A DNA stretch of 57,954 nucleotides from Micractinium sp. NFX-FRZ (taxonomy: Eukaryota; Chlorophyta; Trebouxiophyceae; Chlorellales; Chlorellaceae): the NCBI GenBank assembly GCA_029339195.1, contig JAPTJF010000404.1, positions 1-57,954 on the forward strand, read 5' to 3'. Below are positions 1 to 21,100 of the stretch, piece by piece (position 1 is the first letter of the stretch; every line of letters starts with the position of its first letter). The notes beneath the pieces were generated by a model. That model was given only the letters and a program-made list of their open reading frames with translations. It made no database searches and was not told the DNA's origin. The position numbers were made by a program, and so were the translations under genes.

Positions 1-386
1 CAGCGTGTATGAGCGCTCTGCACTGCCAGCTCTGCTGCTTGCCGTGCGCAGCCGTAAGCACTTGCCAGGACCTCCCCCAGGTTGACTGCTGCCGCCGCCG
101 GCGGCGGCACCGCCGCCCCCATCCCTCACTTCCCACGCCAATCCGCCCGCTCGGTTGTGGGCCTGTCTCACAGCTCAGCATATATATATATATATAGAGG
201 CAAAGTGTTGAAATCACTCATGCGCCGTGCTGAGCATGCTGAGGTGCACAAGGAAGGGGCCATCCATGTGACATCTCCCTTCAAGACCCGGCCCTGACCC
301 CTCCATCGTTAGTTGGCCCTGTCTATTCCCAGCTGCCCTAGCCGCAGCCCCTCACCCGTCCCTCAGTCAAAGCCCTAGACAGCACC
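1..386. promoter_or_regulatory. Upstream/5' region of the glutamine synthetase gene
   Basis: No supported gene lies here. A (TA)n run at about 180-195 could act as a TATA-like element for the gene starting at 387. An open frame at 82-297 begins with an Ala/Gly-rich stretch like a transit peptide, but no splice connects it convincingly to the enzyme, so a plastid-targeted first exon is possible but unproven. Confidence 0.35.
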
Positions 387-3269
387 ATGTCGCCCAGCAA
401 CGAGCCCTATGTGCTGCCCCCTTGCTTTGGCACCACCGGCAAGGAGGAGCAGCTGCTGGATGGGAGCCTGTGGGACAACCGCTTCGGGAACCTGGACCAG
501 GGCGGCAAGATCACTGCGGAGTGAGTTGCCCCTCGGACCCAAGTGCATCCCGGCGTCAGGCAGCCCAACCACCGCCGCCTTGCCGCCGCGTTGTGGTGAC
601 AAGCAATCTAGAGACTCCCCCCTCGCGTTGGCGCACGCCGCGGGGCTACCGACAGAGCCCTAGCTCGCCCTTAGCCGGGCATCACCGCCCCTGACGCTGT
701 TGCGCTGCTCCCCATGCTTACAGGTACATCTGGATTGGCGGCACCGGCCAGGACAGTGAGTAGATAGCCCGCAGCTGTCAGAAACCGTGGCTGGCCTCCG
801 CCAAAAGCCCTTGCCCTAGCGAATATCTCTTGCCGCCCCTCTGCAACCCCGGATGCCTTCCACAGCACCCTGAAAATCTTTAGCAGCGTTGCGAGCAATT
901 GGGTGCAACCTCTGACCGTCCCTGCCGCCGCCGCCGCCGCCGCCGCTTCCCCACCCCCGCCTGCAGTGCGCTGCAAGACCCGTGTGCTGACCAAGGTGCC
1001 CAAGACGCCCGAGGAGCTGCCTGTGTGGAACTACGATGGCTCCTCCACCGGCCAGGTGCGTCCCTACCACTAGTAGGGCTTGTTGCGGTGCTCGTGGCGC
1101 CTGCGCCTGCACTCGCCGATGGCGGGGGCTGCCGCAGCCGTGTGGCAGTTGCCGCTCTGCAAGCCTATATCCCGCCCCTCGCATCTACCCACCTCCCTGA
1201 CACCCTTTCCACGTCAAGCGGCCAGCATGCCGGCAAGTTGCCCCAACCCCCACAACCCTACAATCATCACTTGCACCATGCTCATCCCCACTGGCCCCCG
1301 CAGGCCCCCGGCGACGACTCCGAGGTCTACATCGTGCCCCGCGCCATCTACAAGGACCCCTTCCGCGGCGGCGACAACATCATGGTGCTGTGCGACGCCT
1401 ACGAGCCCCCCCGCGTGCTGCCCGACGGCACCGTCTCCGCGCTCAAGCCCATCCCCACCAACACGCGCGCCGCCTGCAACGAGGTGGGTGCTGGGGGTGC
1501 GTCAAACGCTTGGCGGGCGGCCTTTCTGGCGTGGCGTGGCGTGGCGCGCTGGGGCTGCCTGCCTGCCAGCTGACCGCTGCCCCGCCGTTACGGTGCTGTC
1601 CTCTGTGCAGCACCCTACCGCCCGCTTCCTCACTCTGCCCTGCGCGCCCCGCCCGCCTCCCTTTCCCAGGTGATGGAGAAGTGCAAGGACGAGGAGCCCT
1701 GGTTTGGCATTGAGCAGGAGTACACGCTGCTGAACGCTCGCACCAAGTGGCCGCTGGGCTGGCCAGTCAACGGGTACCCCGGGCCCCAGGGCCCCTACTA
1801 CTGCTCCGGTGAGGCCACGTGGCCGCAGTTCCTAGTCACATGCAGGCATGCAGCCGGGGTTGGAGGACACGTGAGAGGGAGGCATGCACTCATCTGCCTG
1901 CCTGCCTGCCTTGCACTGCCAGCGCACCCAGCATGCACCTGACTCTTACCCTGACGCCCCCTGCCCCCGCCCTGTGCAGCCGGCGCGGGAGCCGCCATCG
2001 GGCGCGAGATTGTGGAGAGCCACATGAAGGCGTGCCTGTATGCGGGCCTGAACATCAGCGGTGTGAACGCAGAGGTCATGCCCGCGCAGTGGGAGTACCA
2101 GGTGGGCGCGGAGAGGGGGCGCAGGGTGGGGAAGGGAGGGGCAGCGCTGCACGGCAGGGTGCCACCGAACAGCACAGCGGAGGCAGGCAGGCAGAGGGCG
2201 CGCAGGGCCGCTTGCCCCTTTCGCTGCGTGCTGTGAGAAGCACCTCGCGCCTTGGCTTGGCTGCCGGTCCATGCTTAGCCGCGTTCTTTACCCGACTCCC
2301 CACCTTCTTATGCCTGCCCCGTGCTGCGCAGGTGGGCCCCTGCACCGGCATTGCCATGGGTGACGACCTTTGGATGTCTCGCTACATCATGTACCGCCTG
2401 GCGGGTAAGCCATTGTACCGCCTGAGCGTGCAGCGCCGCGCCAGCCTGGGGCAGGCTGTTCTGCAGCCGGGCGTGCAGTGCAGCACCCGACTTCCTCTCT
2501 GGATTGCTGCCCCCAACGCTAGCGTGTACGGCTGCCTGCTGTCCCTCATGCTGCCGCCGTTCCCTCCATGCTCATCTCCTTGCCACATTGCCCTGCCCTT
2601 CTCCAATCCCCGTCCTCGTGCCCCGCCCCCCTCATCCTCGCTGCCCTCCCCACCGGACCACCCCCTGGCTGCAGAGCTGTACAACATTGAGGTGACTTTC
2701 GACCCCAAGCCCATCCCCGGCGACTGGAACGGCGCAGGCGGCCACACCAACTTCTCCTCCAACGCCACGCGCGCCCCTGAGACTGGCTGGCAGGCGATCC
2801 AGGACCAGATTGCCAAGCTGGAGAAGCGGCATGCGGTGCACATTGCCGCGTACGGCGAGGGCAACGAGCGCCGCCTGACCGGTGCGTGGGCCCGGCGGGG
2901 GCGGGCCGCGGTGTAGTAGGCAGCGCCTTTCTCTGGCTTGATTTGAGGCGGCTGTTGTTGGCAGAGCACTGGGTGCTATGCTGGCAGCGATCGTATGCAC
3001 CTGCTGGCACATGCCTTCACCACTTGTACATCCCTTGACCCTGCCGCTGACCCGCCCTGCCCGCTGCCCTCCCCCCGCCCGTAGGCAAGCACGAGACGAG
3101 CAGCATGAACGACTTCTCCTGGGGTGTGGCCAACCGCGGCTGCTCCATCCGCGTGGGCCGCATGGTGCCCGTGGAGAAGTGCGGCTACTATGAGGACCGC
3201 CGCCCCGCCTCCAACCTCGACCCCTACGTCGTCACCCGCCTCGTCTGCGAGTCCGCGCTGCTCATGTAG
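387..3269 (+). CDS. GLN: Glutamine synthetase, eukaryotic type (GSII)
   Basis: ATP-dependent condensation of glutamate and ammonium to glutamine, the entry step of nitrogen assimilation. Nine exons: 387-520, 724-755, 967-1055, 1304-1483, 1670-1808, 1980-2101, 2332-2404, 2675-2881, 3085-3269. They give 386 residues, close to plant GSII size. Visible signatures are [18 protein letters not shown], the ATP-site region [28 protein letters not shown] with its metal-binding glutamates, and [13 protein letters not shown] 387 follows AGCACC and opens directly into enzyme-like sequence ([12 protein letters not shown]) without an obvious transit peptide. This favours a cytosolic isoform unless an upstream exon was missed. 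A TGTAA signal lies about 490 bp past the stop. Confidence 0.95.
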
Positions 3270-3757
3270 AGCAACTGAGCCGACGATGCAGTGGTGGCGC
3301 ACTGGTCAATGCACGCCGCGCCGCCAGCGATGGCGGCCGTGGCGTGCGACCATGGGCCCCTAGCCAAACCCACCCAACAAATGAGCAGCGGCCGTCCCCG
3401 CATGATACCTGCCGCAGCCAACAAGCAGCCAACGACACCCCGGCTTGTGTACCAGGAACGTGCCAAAGCACCCGGACTCTTTGGTTTTTGCTGACTCTTG
3501 CTTCCATTCTTGCCCCTGCTGCTCCCCTGTTCACCTCCCCCTGTGCGCTATCCCCTGACCCTGTGGCCGCCTGTTAAGAGTCCCGGCCATTCCCGGCTCG
3601 CTTCCAAGCCTTCCCCCGTCTTGCAATGCCTGCCGCGTACCTTATGTGTGACGACTGAAAAGCCTCCTGTGGCGTGCTCTTGGGACCTCCTGACTGCTCC
3701 TGTGCTTTTGCCCCGCGTGGCTGCGTGCTCCTAACCAAGCTGTCCGTTTGTGGTTCG

Positions 3758-3762
3758 TGTAA
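3758..3762 (+). terminator. TGTAA polyadenylation signal of glutamine synthetase
   Basis: TGTAA is the usual poly(A) signal of green algal nuclear genes. This is the first clear copy downstream of the stop at 3269, implying a 3' UTR of roughly 0.5 kb. The stretch 3763-4316 then serves as promoter/5' UTR for the next gene; I see no other gene in it. Confidence 0.55.
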
Positions 3763-4316
3763 AACCTGCAACCCCAACATTGCACCCAGGAGACGTGAGG
3801 GCAGGAGTGGAAGGCTTGCAGAGCTTGAAGGAGAGACACCGGGGGGCCAGTGAAGGGTGGAGGCAGGATGACCTAACTGGGGCTGCAGACGGAAATGCAT
3901 GGGACCTAGTCCAGAAGGCAAGGGCCGCATCCCACCCGCGGTGCAAGGGCCACCCATCTCTAGCAGTGGGAAATGCCAGTGTGCAGCTGTCCTCTCACAT
4001 TCGGCTTTTCCCTCAGGGTATCAAAATGAAGTACAGGCATCGGGGCTGCAGAGCCCGGCACTGAAACAATGCCAATATGCTGGAGGGCAGAGGGCGGCGC
4101 CGCCCGGCGGACGGCACGGCCCCGCTGTGCTGTGCTTGCTTTGACGCTCGAGGGCGCCATCGGCCCTGCGCACACCCGTCCGGTGTGTTGTTTGTGCCTG
4201 CTGGTGACAGGGCAGTGAGGCAGTGACGCCTAGAAGCGATCGCCAGCGTCTCGAAGGCCACTGCAAAGTCGAGCTCTCCCCCCCTCCTGGGCCCCTGTTT
4301 GGAAGAAGTTATACCG

Positions 4317-13729
<9,413 letters not shown>

Positions 13730-14078
13730 ACACAGCAGCAGAGCAGCAGGCCTCCTTCTGCTCACAAGCTGCCCGTGCCTGCATGGCGGCTGGGGTGACA
13801 GGGGAAGGCGTGGAGCAGGGCGGCAGCAGCTGCCCCCGGTCTCCCTGGCCTCAGCACGCAACGCGCCTGCGCTCAGCACACCATTTACACACATCTCCCG
13901 TTACTTGCTGCCCTCTCCCCTGCACAACCTCTCGGCGCTGCGCTTCCCCCCTTCCTGTTTCCCCCCCTCAAGTCTGTTGTCCCCACGTCTCACACCTGGC
14001 CTTTAACCGTCCCCAGCGCCCACCCGTTCCCGACCCCACCCCCAAGGCTGGCACGTGGTGCGTGTTGCCTGCACCCCC

Positions 14079-14083
14079 TGTAA
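14079..14083 (+). terminator. TGTAA polyadenylation signal of CDC48
   Basis: First TGTAA downstream of the CDC48 stop, implying a 3' UTR of about 350 bp. Confidence 0.55.
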
Positions 14084-14127
14084 CCTTCCCCTGCTCAGTT
14101 TCTCTGCTCAGTCCAGTGTGCTCCTAG

Positions 14128-14132
14128 TTACA
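14128..14132 (-). terminator. Candidate TGTAA signal of the DUF3110 gene, minus strand
   Basis: TTACA on the plus strand reads TGTAA on the minus strand. It is the only candidate I noticed between the DUF3110 stop (15393) and CDC48, and lies under 50 bp from the CDC48 signal. If used, the DUF3110 transcript has a 3' UTR of about 1.26 kb filling 14133-15392. That interval otherwise shows no supported gene and is purine/G-rich on the plus strand. Confidence 0.35.
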
Positions 14133-15392
14133 GAGGGGGAGCGAACAAGGGGTGTTTGCAGCTTGGCGGCTGAGGGGGCAACATGCACCGTCAGTGGCGG
14201 GGAAAAGCAGGGGGCGAAGGGGCGGGGGGCATAAACTCCAGGCACAGTGGCTCATCTTATCTCGGAAGATAGAGCAGAGGGGGGGCAAATACAAGTCGTT
14301 GAATCAAACACTGGGTTGTACGCTGCCGTGTTGGAGGGGGTGGCGACACAAGAACACGCACGATGCGGAGGGCGCTAGGGTGGGGGACAGGCATGGGGGC
14401 GCTGCTGCGGCCGGGGGCGCGGGGGGCACGCGCGCCCGCGGCTCCCAGCGCCGACCAAAAAGACGCGCAGCGCGCCCTATCGACAAGGACTGGGTGGAGA
14501 GAGAAACAAGCAGCAGAAAGGGCGGCGTGGTCGCCCGGCAGGGATGGTTCCTTTGGTTCGGGGGAGGGGATAGCTACTGGGGGGGAGGGGCAGGCACGGG
14601 TCTGCAGGGTTATGGGTTGGGTGGCGGGGGGGAAGCGAGTGTGGCACACAGCGCCATGCGCAGGGTGTCTGTTGTGAGAGGTGTGCAGGGGGGAAAGGGA
14701 GGGAGCGGCGTGCGGGCCAAAGAAGAACAGTCTTAGGAGCGGCTGCTCGCCTACAAAAGCTTGCGGCTGGCTGGGGCCAGGAATGAACTAGCGCAGAGAC
14801 GTAAAAAATGGCACATTTGTTCAAAACGAGGGCAGGGAGGAAATGGGAGGGGGGAGGGGGACAACAGCAGAAAACGGGAGCAGAAAAGGGGGTGGGATGG
14901 GTGGGGTGGGCAATGCGGCGCCCAGGAGGAGCGGGCACCATACATGTCGGCGCGGTGTTTAGCAAAATTGCGAGGTGGGGGGGGCAGCAGCCACTTTTGG
15001 GGCCTGCTCCGTCCATGGCGGTATTGGCGCGCGGCTAGCGAGGGGCGCGGGCTAGGGGCGGAAGCGGAGGGGAGGGGGCAGTGAGGGTGCTCATCGTCGT
15101 GTCTCATTCAATTCAATGTGCAGGGGGCGGGGCAGGCGTGCGGTTGGGGGGCCGTGCCGGGCTGCAGCGGCGGCCGCGCCAATCGCTGCCCTTGCTAGTA
15201 GCGGTAATAGAGAGAGAGGGTTGGGGCTGAAGGCGAGACCAAGGTGGTTAGGGGCCTCCCAAAGCGGGCTGGCGAGCCTGCGCGGCACTGGCAGCGCTGC
15301 GGCCATGAGCCGGCACCGCGGGTGCCGGGCGGCGGCACAGCTCGGCGCGCACAGCGGAATCAGATACGGGATACGCAAGGCGAGGTGTGTGA

Positions 15393-17684
15393 TCAGTCCT
15401 GGGGCAGCAGCCGCTCCAGCGACGCTCGCATCGCATCCAGAGCTGCCGGGCTGCTGAGCTGGCTGTCGATCACAGCACTCAGCTGCGCCGTCTGCAGCTC
15501 CTCCTCATCTGCAGGCAGGCAGGCAGCCAGAGGCGGGGCAGTCAGGAGGTGCTGTCTAGGGCGTCGCAAAAACATAGCAGGCCATGCAGCGGGCAGGTGC
15601 AGCAGCATGCAACGCCTGCTGCCCGCCATCACCGCTTTCTAACCACACAGCAGCGCTGCCCCTCGCCCCCTGGCCACAGGGCAGGCGCCTCCTTGCCCCA
15701 ACAGTCGCCCCGCCCCCGCCCCCACACCCCCGCTCCCCCAGACACGCCGCTCACCCTGCGGCAGCAGCGTCGGCTCAAACACCCAGTTCGCTCCGTCCAG
15801 GAAGAAGCCGCCGCCCTGGCCGCCGCCCATGCCATAGTCGGGCGCGCCTCCGCTGCCCCCCGCCGGCTCCGTGCCCAGCACCCCAAACTCCCCCCGCCGC
15901 AGCTTCAGGCTCTTCTCCCAGTCGGTGAGCGCGACGTTGTAGTCTGGCGGGATGAGCAGGCTGCCCGCGGGCTCCAGCCGGCAGCGGTAGCCGGAGGAGT
16001 TGCAAAACTCCAGGAGCTCGCCCCACTCAATGGGCCACACGGTGGGCTCGTGATCCATCGTCGCCTCCAGCAGCGTGGCGTAGCTGCGGGCGGGGAGGAG
16101 CGGGGGGAAGGGGAGCAGGGCGCAGGGCGGGGTGAGAAGGGAGGGAGCAGGGCAGCCGCGGCGGCGGGGGAGGGCGAGGTCGGCGGGGCAGCAGGCGGGG
16201 CGAGGGGAGGGAGCGCTTAGCCCCCGCCCTGCCTGCTGCCTCCTGAAACCAGCTCCAGAAACAATGTGCTGCAGGGCAGACGTGATATCTGGCCCCTTTC
16301 CTGGTTCTGATCCCTGATCCCGCCCCGTCGCTTCAACCCACCCCGCCAGTCACCCTTGTATGGCCTCCCATCCGCACCACGCGCTTGCCCCCTCACCGCT
16401 GCGCATCGTCCTGGTTCTCAAACGCCACAATCGTGTCCACCGGCAGGCCGTCGTCCTTGGCCACCGCTCGCAGGCTGTAGATGCCCTCGGTTTCCGCGCG
16501 CCCCACCCCAAACAGGATGACAAAGCAGCGGGAGCGCTCCGAGGCGCCCGGGCCGAGCCACGGCTCGTCCCGCACGCCCGCCACGCCCCAGTCGAGGTCG
16601 ATTTGCGAGGTGGGGTAGAACTCAAGGGGGTGGTAGGGCTCCGAGGAGAGGGGCAGGTGCGCCATGAAGGGCGCGGCCGGCTCCTCGCGCTGCTGCTGGC
16701 TGCTGTCGGGCGCGGGCGGCTGCAGGGCGCCCTGCTGCCCGTTGCCGCCGCTGCTGCCGCTGCTGCTGCTGCTGCTGCCGCTGGCCAAATCACCGCCGCC
16801 GAGGCGCGAAGACGCGCTAGCGGACAGGTCCTGTGGGGCAGAGAACCGAGGAGGCAGACAGGCGGGCGGTTGTCAGGGAGATGAGAGGTTGTCAGGCATG
16901 TGGGTGATGGGGCGCTGCTAGCTGATGCGGCGGCAACGGGGCAGCTGCCATCTGGCTCGAGCGCCGGGTGGGGTGCAAGGCAGGCGCCGAAATCGGAGTG
17001 GACGCGCACGGCGGCTGGCTGCATCCACCCCACTGAGGAGTTGAAGCAGTGACAGGGGCAGCAAGCAGCACCCAAGTAGGGAAAGATAATCAAAGAGGCC
17101 TGGCAGCAAGCGAGCGCGGTACTCGGTATCCAGCACAACAAACCCCCGACGCTCACCTTCAAGCGCTCTTGGCTGCTGCTGCTGCTGCTGGTGTCGCTGT
17201 TTGACAGCCCCAGCAGGTGCTTTTTGAACTCCTCCTCTAGGCTGCTGCGCACGTTGCAGGCCACCCGCCGCCGCGAGCAACCTGCAGAAGACGGGGGGCA
17301 GCGCCGCCGCGCGCGCACGCCAGTTGGGCTCGGCACAGCAGCGGAGGGAGGCGCCCCTGGCGCGCCACAACCACCGTTGGCAGCGTGCGCAAGCTGGTGG
17401 CCAGCCCGCCGAGAGGGGCCCCTGGAAGGGCCGCCGTGCCGAGTAGGCTGGTGCCGCGGCAGAGTCCCCGCTGCGCGACCGGCCCCCCTGACCGGCGTCA
17501 TTGCGTTTGCGAGGGTCCCTGCGCCCGTAGGAGGCAGGAAGGGCGGGCAGCACGCCGACGAGAGGACGTCTTGCTTCCGCACCCCACGATCCTTGCTCAG
17601 GGGCTCCTGCTCACCTTGACGGCTGCTGCTTCTCGTGGGTGTCGCAAACGCCCTGTGTGGCGCGGTCTGAGAGAGGGTCGCCAT
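15393..17684 (-). CDS. DUF3110 family protein, predicted plastid-targeted
   Basis: Function unknown; DUF3110 proteins occur in cyanobacteria and plastid-bearing eukaryotes. Five exons on the minus strand: 17684-17615, 17281-17157, 16830-16397, 16083-15755, 15508-15393, giving 357 residues. The N-terminus (MATLSQTAPHRAFATPTRSS) is rich in Ser/Thr/Ala and Arg, like a chloroplast transit peptide. Ser-rich low-complexity tracts follow in exons 2 and 3. The conserved core is at about residues 170-210, with CFVILFGVGRAETEGIYSLR and DTIVAFENQDDAQRYATLLEA, the usual DUF3110 pattern. Exon 4 adds a Trp/Pro-rich segment (HEPTVWPIEWGELLEFC) typical of the plant-type members. It shares a 442 bp intergenic region head-to-head with the MSI4-like gene. 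Confidence 0.8.
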
Positions 17685-18126
17685 AGCTGGGAGACAACCC
17701 CACTAGCTCTGGCGGCTCTCCAGCTTGGTTCGGCGTGCGTGTGTCACTCCTCCTAGTCCAGCTTGCACCTCTCGTGTCAAAGGGAGGGCGGCAGGAGCCA
17801 GCGCTGACTCTCATCGCGTGATTGCAGATGGAAGGCGCCCGGGGCAAGAAGGTGGGGCAGGCTCAGTCTTCTCAGCCCATTCCCCTCATCGCTGTTGCAC
17901 TCGCACGTCCTGTGCTTGCCGTTTGGCAGGCTCCTAGGCCCCACCCACGGGGCCGCCCACCACCTCTGCAACACCGCTCCCCATGCGAGCTGCACTCAGC
18001 TCCTGTTCCCACGCATTCTGATCCATCGAAAGTGAACATATGCTCGGGCAATAGCAGACGGCGCTTGCAGGGCGCCTGGCACCAGCACACTTGGCGGCAT
18101 CAGCGGCGCCGCCGCCCCCTGTCGCT
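17685..18126. promoter_or_regulatory. Divergent promoter between DUF3110 (-) and MSI4-like (+)
   Basis: The 442 bp between two head-to-head start codons must hold both 5' UTRs and promoters. I see no clear TATA box. The arrangement suggests co-regulation, but nothing in the sequence proves it. Confidence 0.4.
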
Positions 18127-21100
18127 ATGGCTGCCGCTCAGAGCCAGGAGCAAAACCACTTGGCTTGGAAGCGCATGGTGCCGTACCTGTGAGTGCCCGA
18201 GGCTGGGTGATGGAGGGTTTCGCCGCCGCCCGCGTGCTCCAGCATGCACTCGGCATGGCCTCGTCGCCGCACGACGCCGGGCCCGCTGCATTGATGTGAT
18301 GTGCACGCGCACACGAACGTGCCGCCATGCTGCTCGAACCCACGTTCACGCGTCTTTGTCCGCTCCCTGCCTTGCATTGCTGCCCGCAGGTACGACTGGT
18401 TTGCCAGCCATGCGCTCTCCTGGCCCTCCCTGGCCTGCCGCTGGGGCCCCGTCGTTGAGGCGGGCGGCAAGCGTAGCCGGCAGCGCGCCTACCTTTCGGA
18501 GCAGACAGACGGCAGCGAGCCCAACCGCATTGTGGTGGTGAATGTCGACGTCGCGCACCCGCGCACCGCCACAGCGGACCACCTCCAGGGCTTCACGGGT
18601 GAGCAGGCATGCCAGGCGCAGCGCGCCCAGCTCTGGTGCGGTGTGGTGTGGTGTGTGAAGAGCACGGGGTGGTGCGCCAGCAACTGAGCGGCGAGCCACT
18701 GCCACCTGGGGATGGTAAGCGCAGCTGGAGAACAATGTGCTTGCAAGCGCGACTCCCAGCGGGTGCACCCGCCCCTGCCCCCTCTCCTCCTTGCGGCAGC
18801 ACCTGCGCTGCTGCGTGCTCGCCTTGCTCCCCTCCCCGCCCGCCCCTCGGCTCCTGCCCTTCGTTGCCCTGCCGCTCCCTGTGCCCAACCCCAATTCCGT
18901 GCTCTCGTCCTCACCTTCCTCCTCCCTGCCCGCAGAGCACAGCAAGTCCCCGCACGTCAGCAAGCCGTTGAAGACGATAGTGCACCCCGGGGAGGTCAAC
19001 CGCATGCGGGAGGTGCCGCAGCACCCGCATGTAGTGGTCACCCACACCGACGCCCCCCAGCTGTATGTGTGGAACCTGGACACCCAGGCGGACCGCACAG
19101 GGGTCAAGGTGGGTGCATGCATCAGGCGGGGAAGCAGTGGGCACTGCAGTTTCGGGCCTGTGGGAGGCAGATGTGATCGTGGCGGCTAGGCGGGGCCGGC
19201 TGCTGCGGTGCGACTGTGGGGGCCTACCTGCCTGCCTGCCTGTCCACCCTTGCCTGCCCCACGCTGCTGACCCCCTCCCCACCTGTTCGCCCCATCCCTG
19301 CCCGCTTCCTGCAGAGCACCAGCAGCAAGCAGCACTCTGTTGCTGATCTGGTGCTGACGGGGCACGCTGAGAACGCTGAGTTTGCACTGGGCGTGAGCAG
19401 CGCTGCACCGCTGGTGGCCAGCGGTGGCAGGGACACCAAGGTGACTGCTCAGGGGGCGAGGACTGGGGGACTGCATGTTGCTTCTCTACTAGTTGGCAGC
19501 CGAGGGAGGGTTGCTGCCGCTTGCTGCTGCAACTCTTGCCGCCGCTTGCTGCCACCTGCCGCTTGCACTGCAACGCTAGCACAAGGAGCAGCCCCTGATG
19601 CTTGTCATTTGTTACACACTCTGAGCGAGGGGCTTGACCCTTAGCATCCATGAACAGACAACTCTTAGACCCTGAGGCTCGCTCTGCTGTGCTGCTGCTG
19701 CTGCCCCCTCGTGCATCCCGCTGCATTTGTGATCCTGAAACTCACCCCCTGCACCACCAGCTGCCTCTCTCTGTGGGCTCATGGGCAGCAATGCTAGCCT
19801 GCTGCCCCGTAAACTGCACAGCACATGCTGGCATGCTTCATCCCTGGCCTTTGCATGCCGGTCCCGTGACCACCCCATCACTTGCTCTGCATCCTACTTG
19901 CACAGCGCTCGGCGCCACAAGTCGATGACGAACACTCTTTGTTACACACTCTGAGTTGGGGTTCACACCCCAGCATTGTATGATAGTCAACTAGCGGATT
20001 TCTCTGAGACTTGGATATGTCGAATTGAAGGGAAGGGTCATTAAGAAGAGGACGAGAAAGAACTTCCGGCCCTCTACCCTCATCCTCAAGGCGATGATTA
20101 TAACTTACTTGTTACACACGATGAATTGGAACTCAGTTCCAGTACCCCTGATTACAAAAAGCGGATTTCAATGAGCCTTTGTTGGTGTGTTTGGATTCAC
20201 CCGCCGCTGGCCAGTGGTTTGGGGCCACGTCCCACCTCTCACTCTTCCACCCACCCACCCCTCTCTGTGCATCGGTAGTGCATTGCAAAACATACCCGCA
20301 GCACGCCATGAACGTTAGCATTGCACGCACAGCGTGGCCTTGCACCCGCCCCGCCCCGCCCGCCGGCCCTTGATGATCCAATACACGCATAGTTCATCTG
20401 CAGCGGGCTTACTCCCCGCGCTGAAGAGATCCTATCACGAATGTCTTTCGCTCCTATCTGAGGCCATGTCACACTGCACCTGCTGCTCATTTCTGCCGAT
20501 CTTGCCGCCTGCACCCATGCTGCCTGCCGCTGACGTGAGGGTCGCACGTAGTCGCTGCTGCCATGCTGCCTGCCCCGGCCCCTGATGATCCAATACACGC
20601 ATAGTTCATCTGCAGCGGGTTTACTCCCCGCGCTGAAGATATCCTATCACGAATGTCTTTCGCTCCTATCTGAGGCCACTGCACAGCCATGCAGCCACTG
20701 CACAACTTGCCTGCCTGCCCGCCACTAACTCTCTTTGATTGCTCACAACAACCCCCCGCGCCCCCTACCCTCAAATGCAGGTTCTGGTTTGGGACCTGGC
20801 AGCTCACAGCACCAGCCTGGCCGCCTCTCCGGACAGCGCCGGCACCGCCGGCGCCGGCACGAGCCTGCAGCCGCTGCACACTCTGTCGGGGCACAGCGCG
20901 ACAATTGAGGACACGTGCTGGCGCCCCGGCAGCACATTTGAGCTGGCCAGCGTGGGTGAGCAGCGGGCCAGTAGAGGGGGCATCGGTGGCGCCAACCTGC
21001 TGCCTGCGCCCCTGCCTGCCTGCTGCTGCTCCCTCTCTCTGCACCGCTGGCGGCGCCATGCATTCACTGCGCCCCCCTGCCAGGCTGTGCACCCTTCCAT

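Noticed and set aside
2391..2424. TGTACCGCCTG repeated across the donor of a glutamine synthetase exon
   Set aside because: Only 11 bp match, too short to call an exon echo like those in other genes.
18300..18390. Possible tRNA T-loop (GGTTCGA on the minus strand)
   Set aside because: The flanking bases do not form a T stem and no anticodon or D arm is present; it lies in MSI4 intron 1.
20239..20690. Minus-strand open frames sharing a conserved peptide (WPQIGAKDIRDRISSARG) in two copies
   Set aside because: The conservation is explained by the duplicated U80-type snoRNA on the plus strand; the peptide is its antisense translation.
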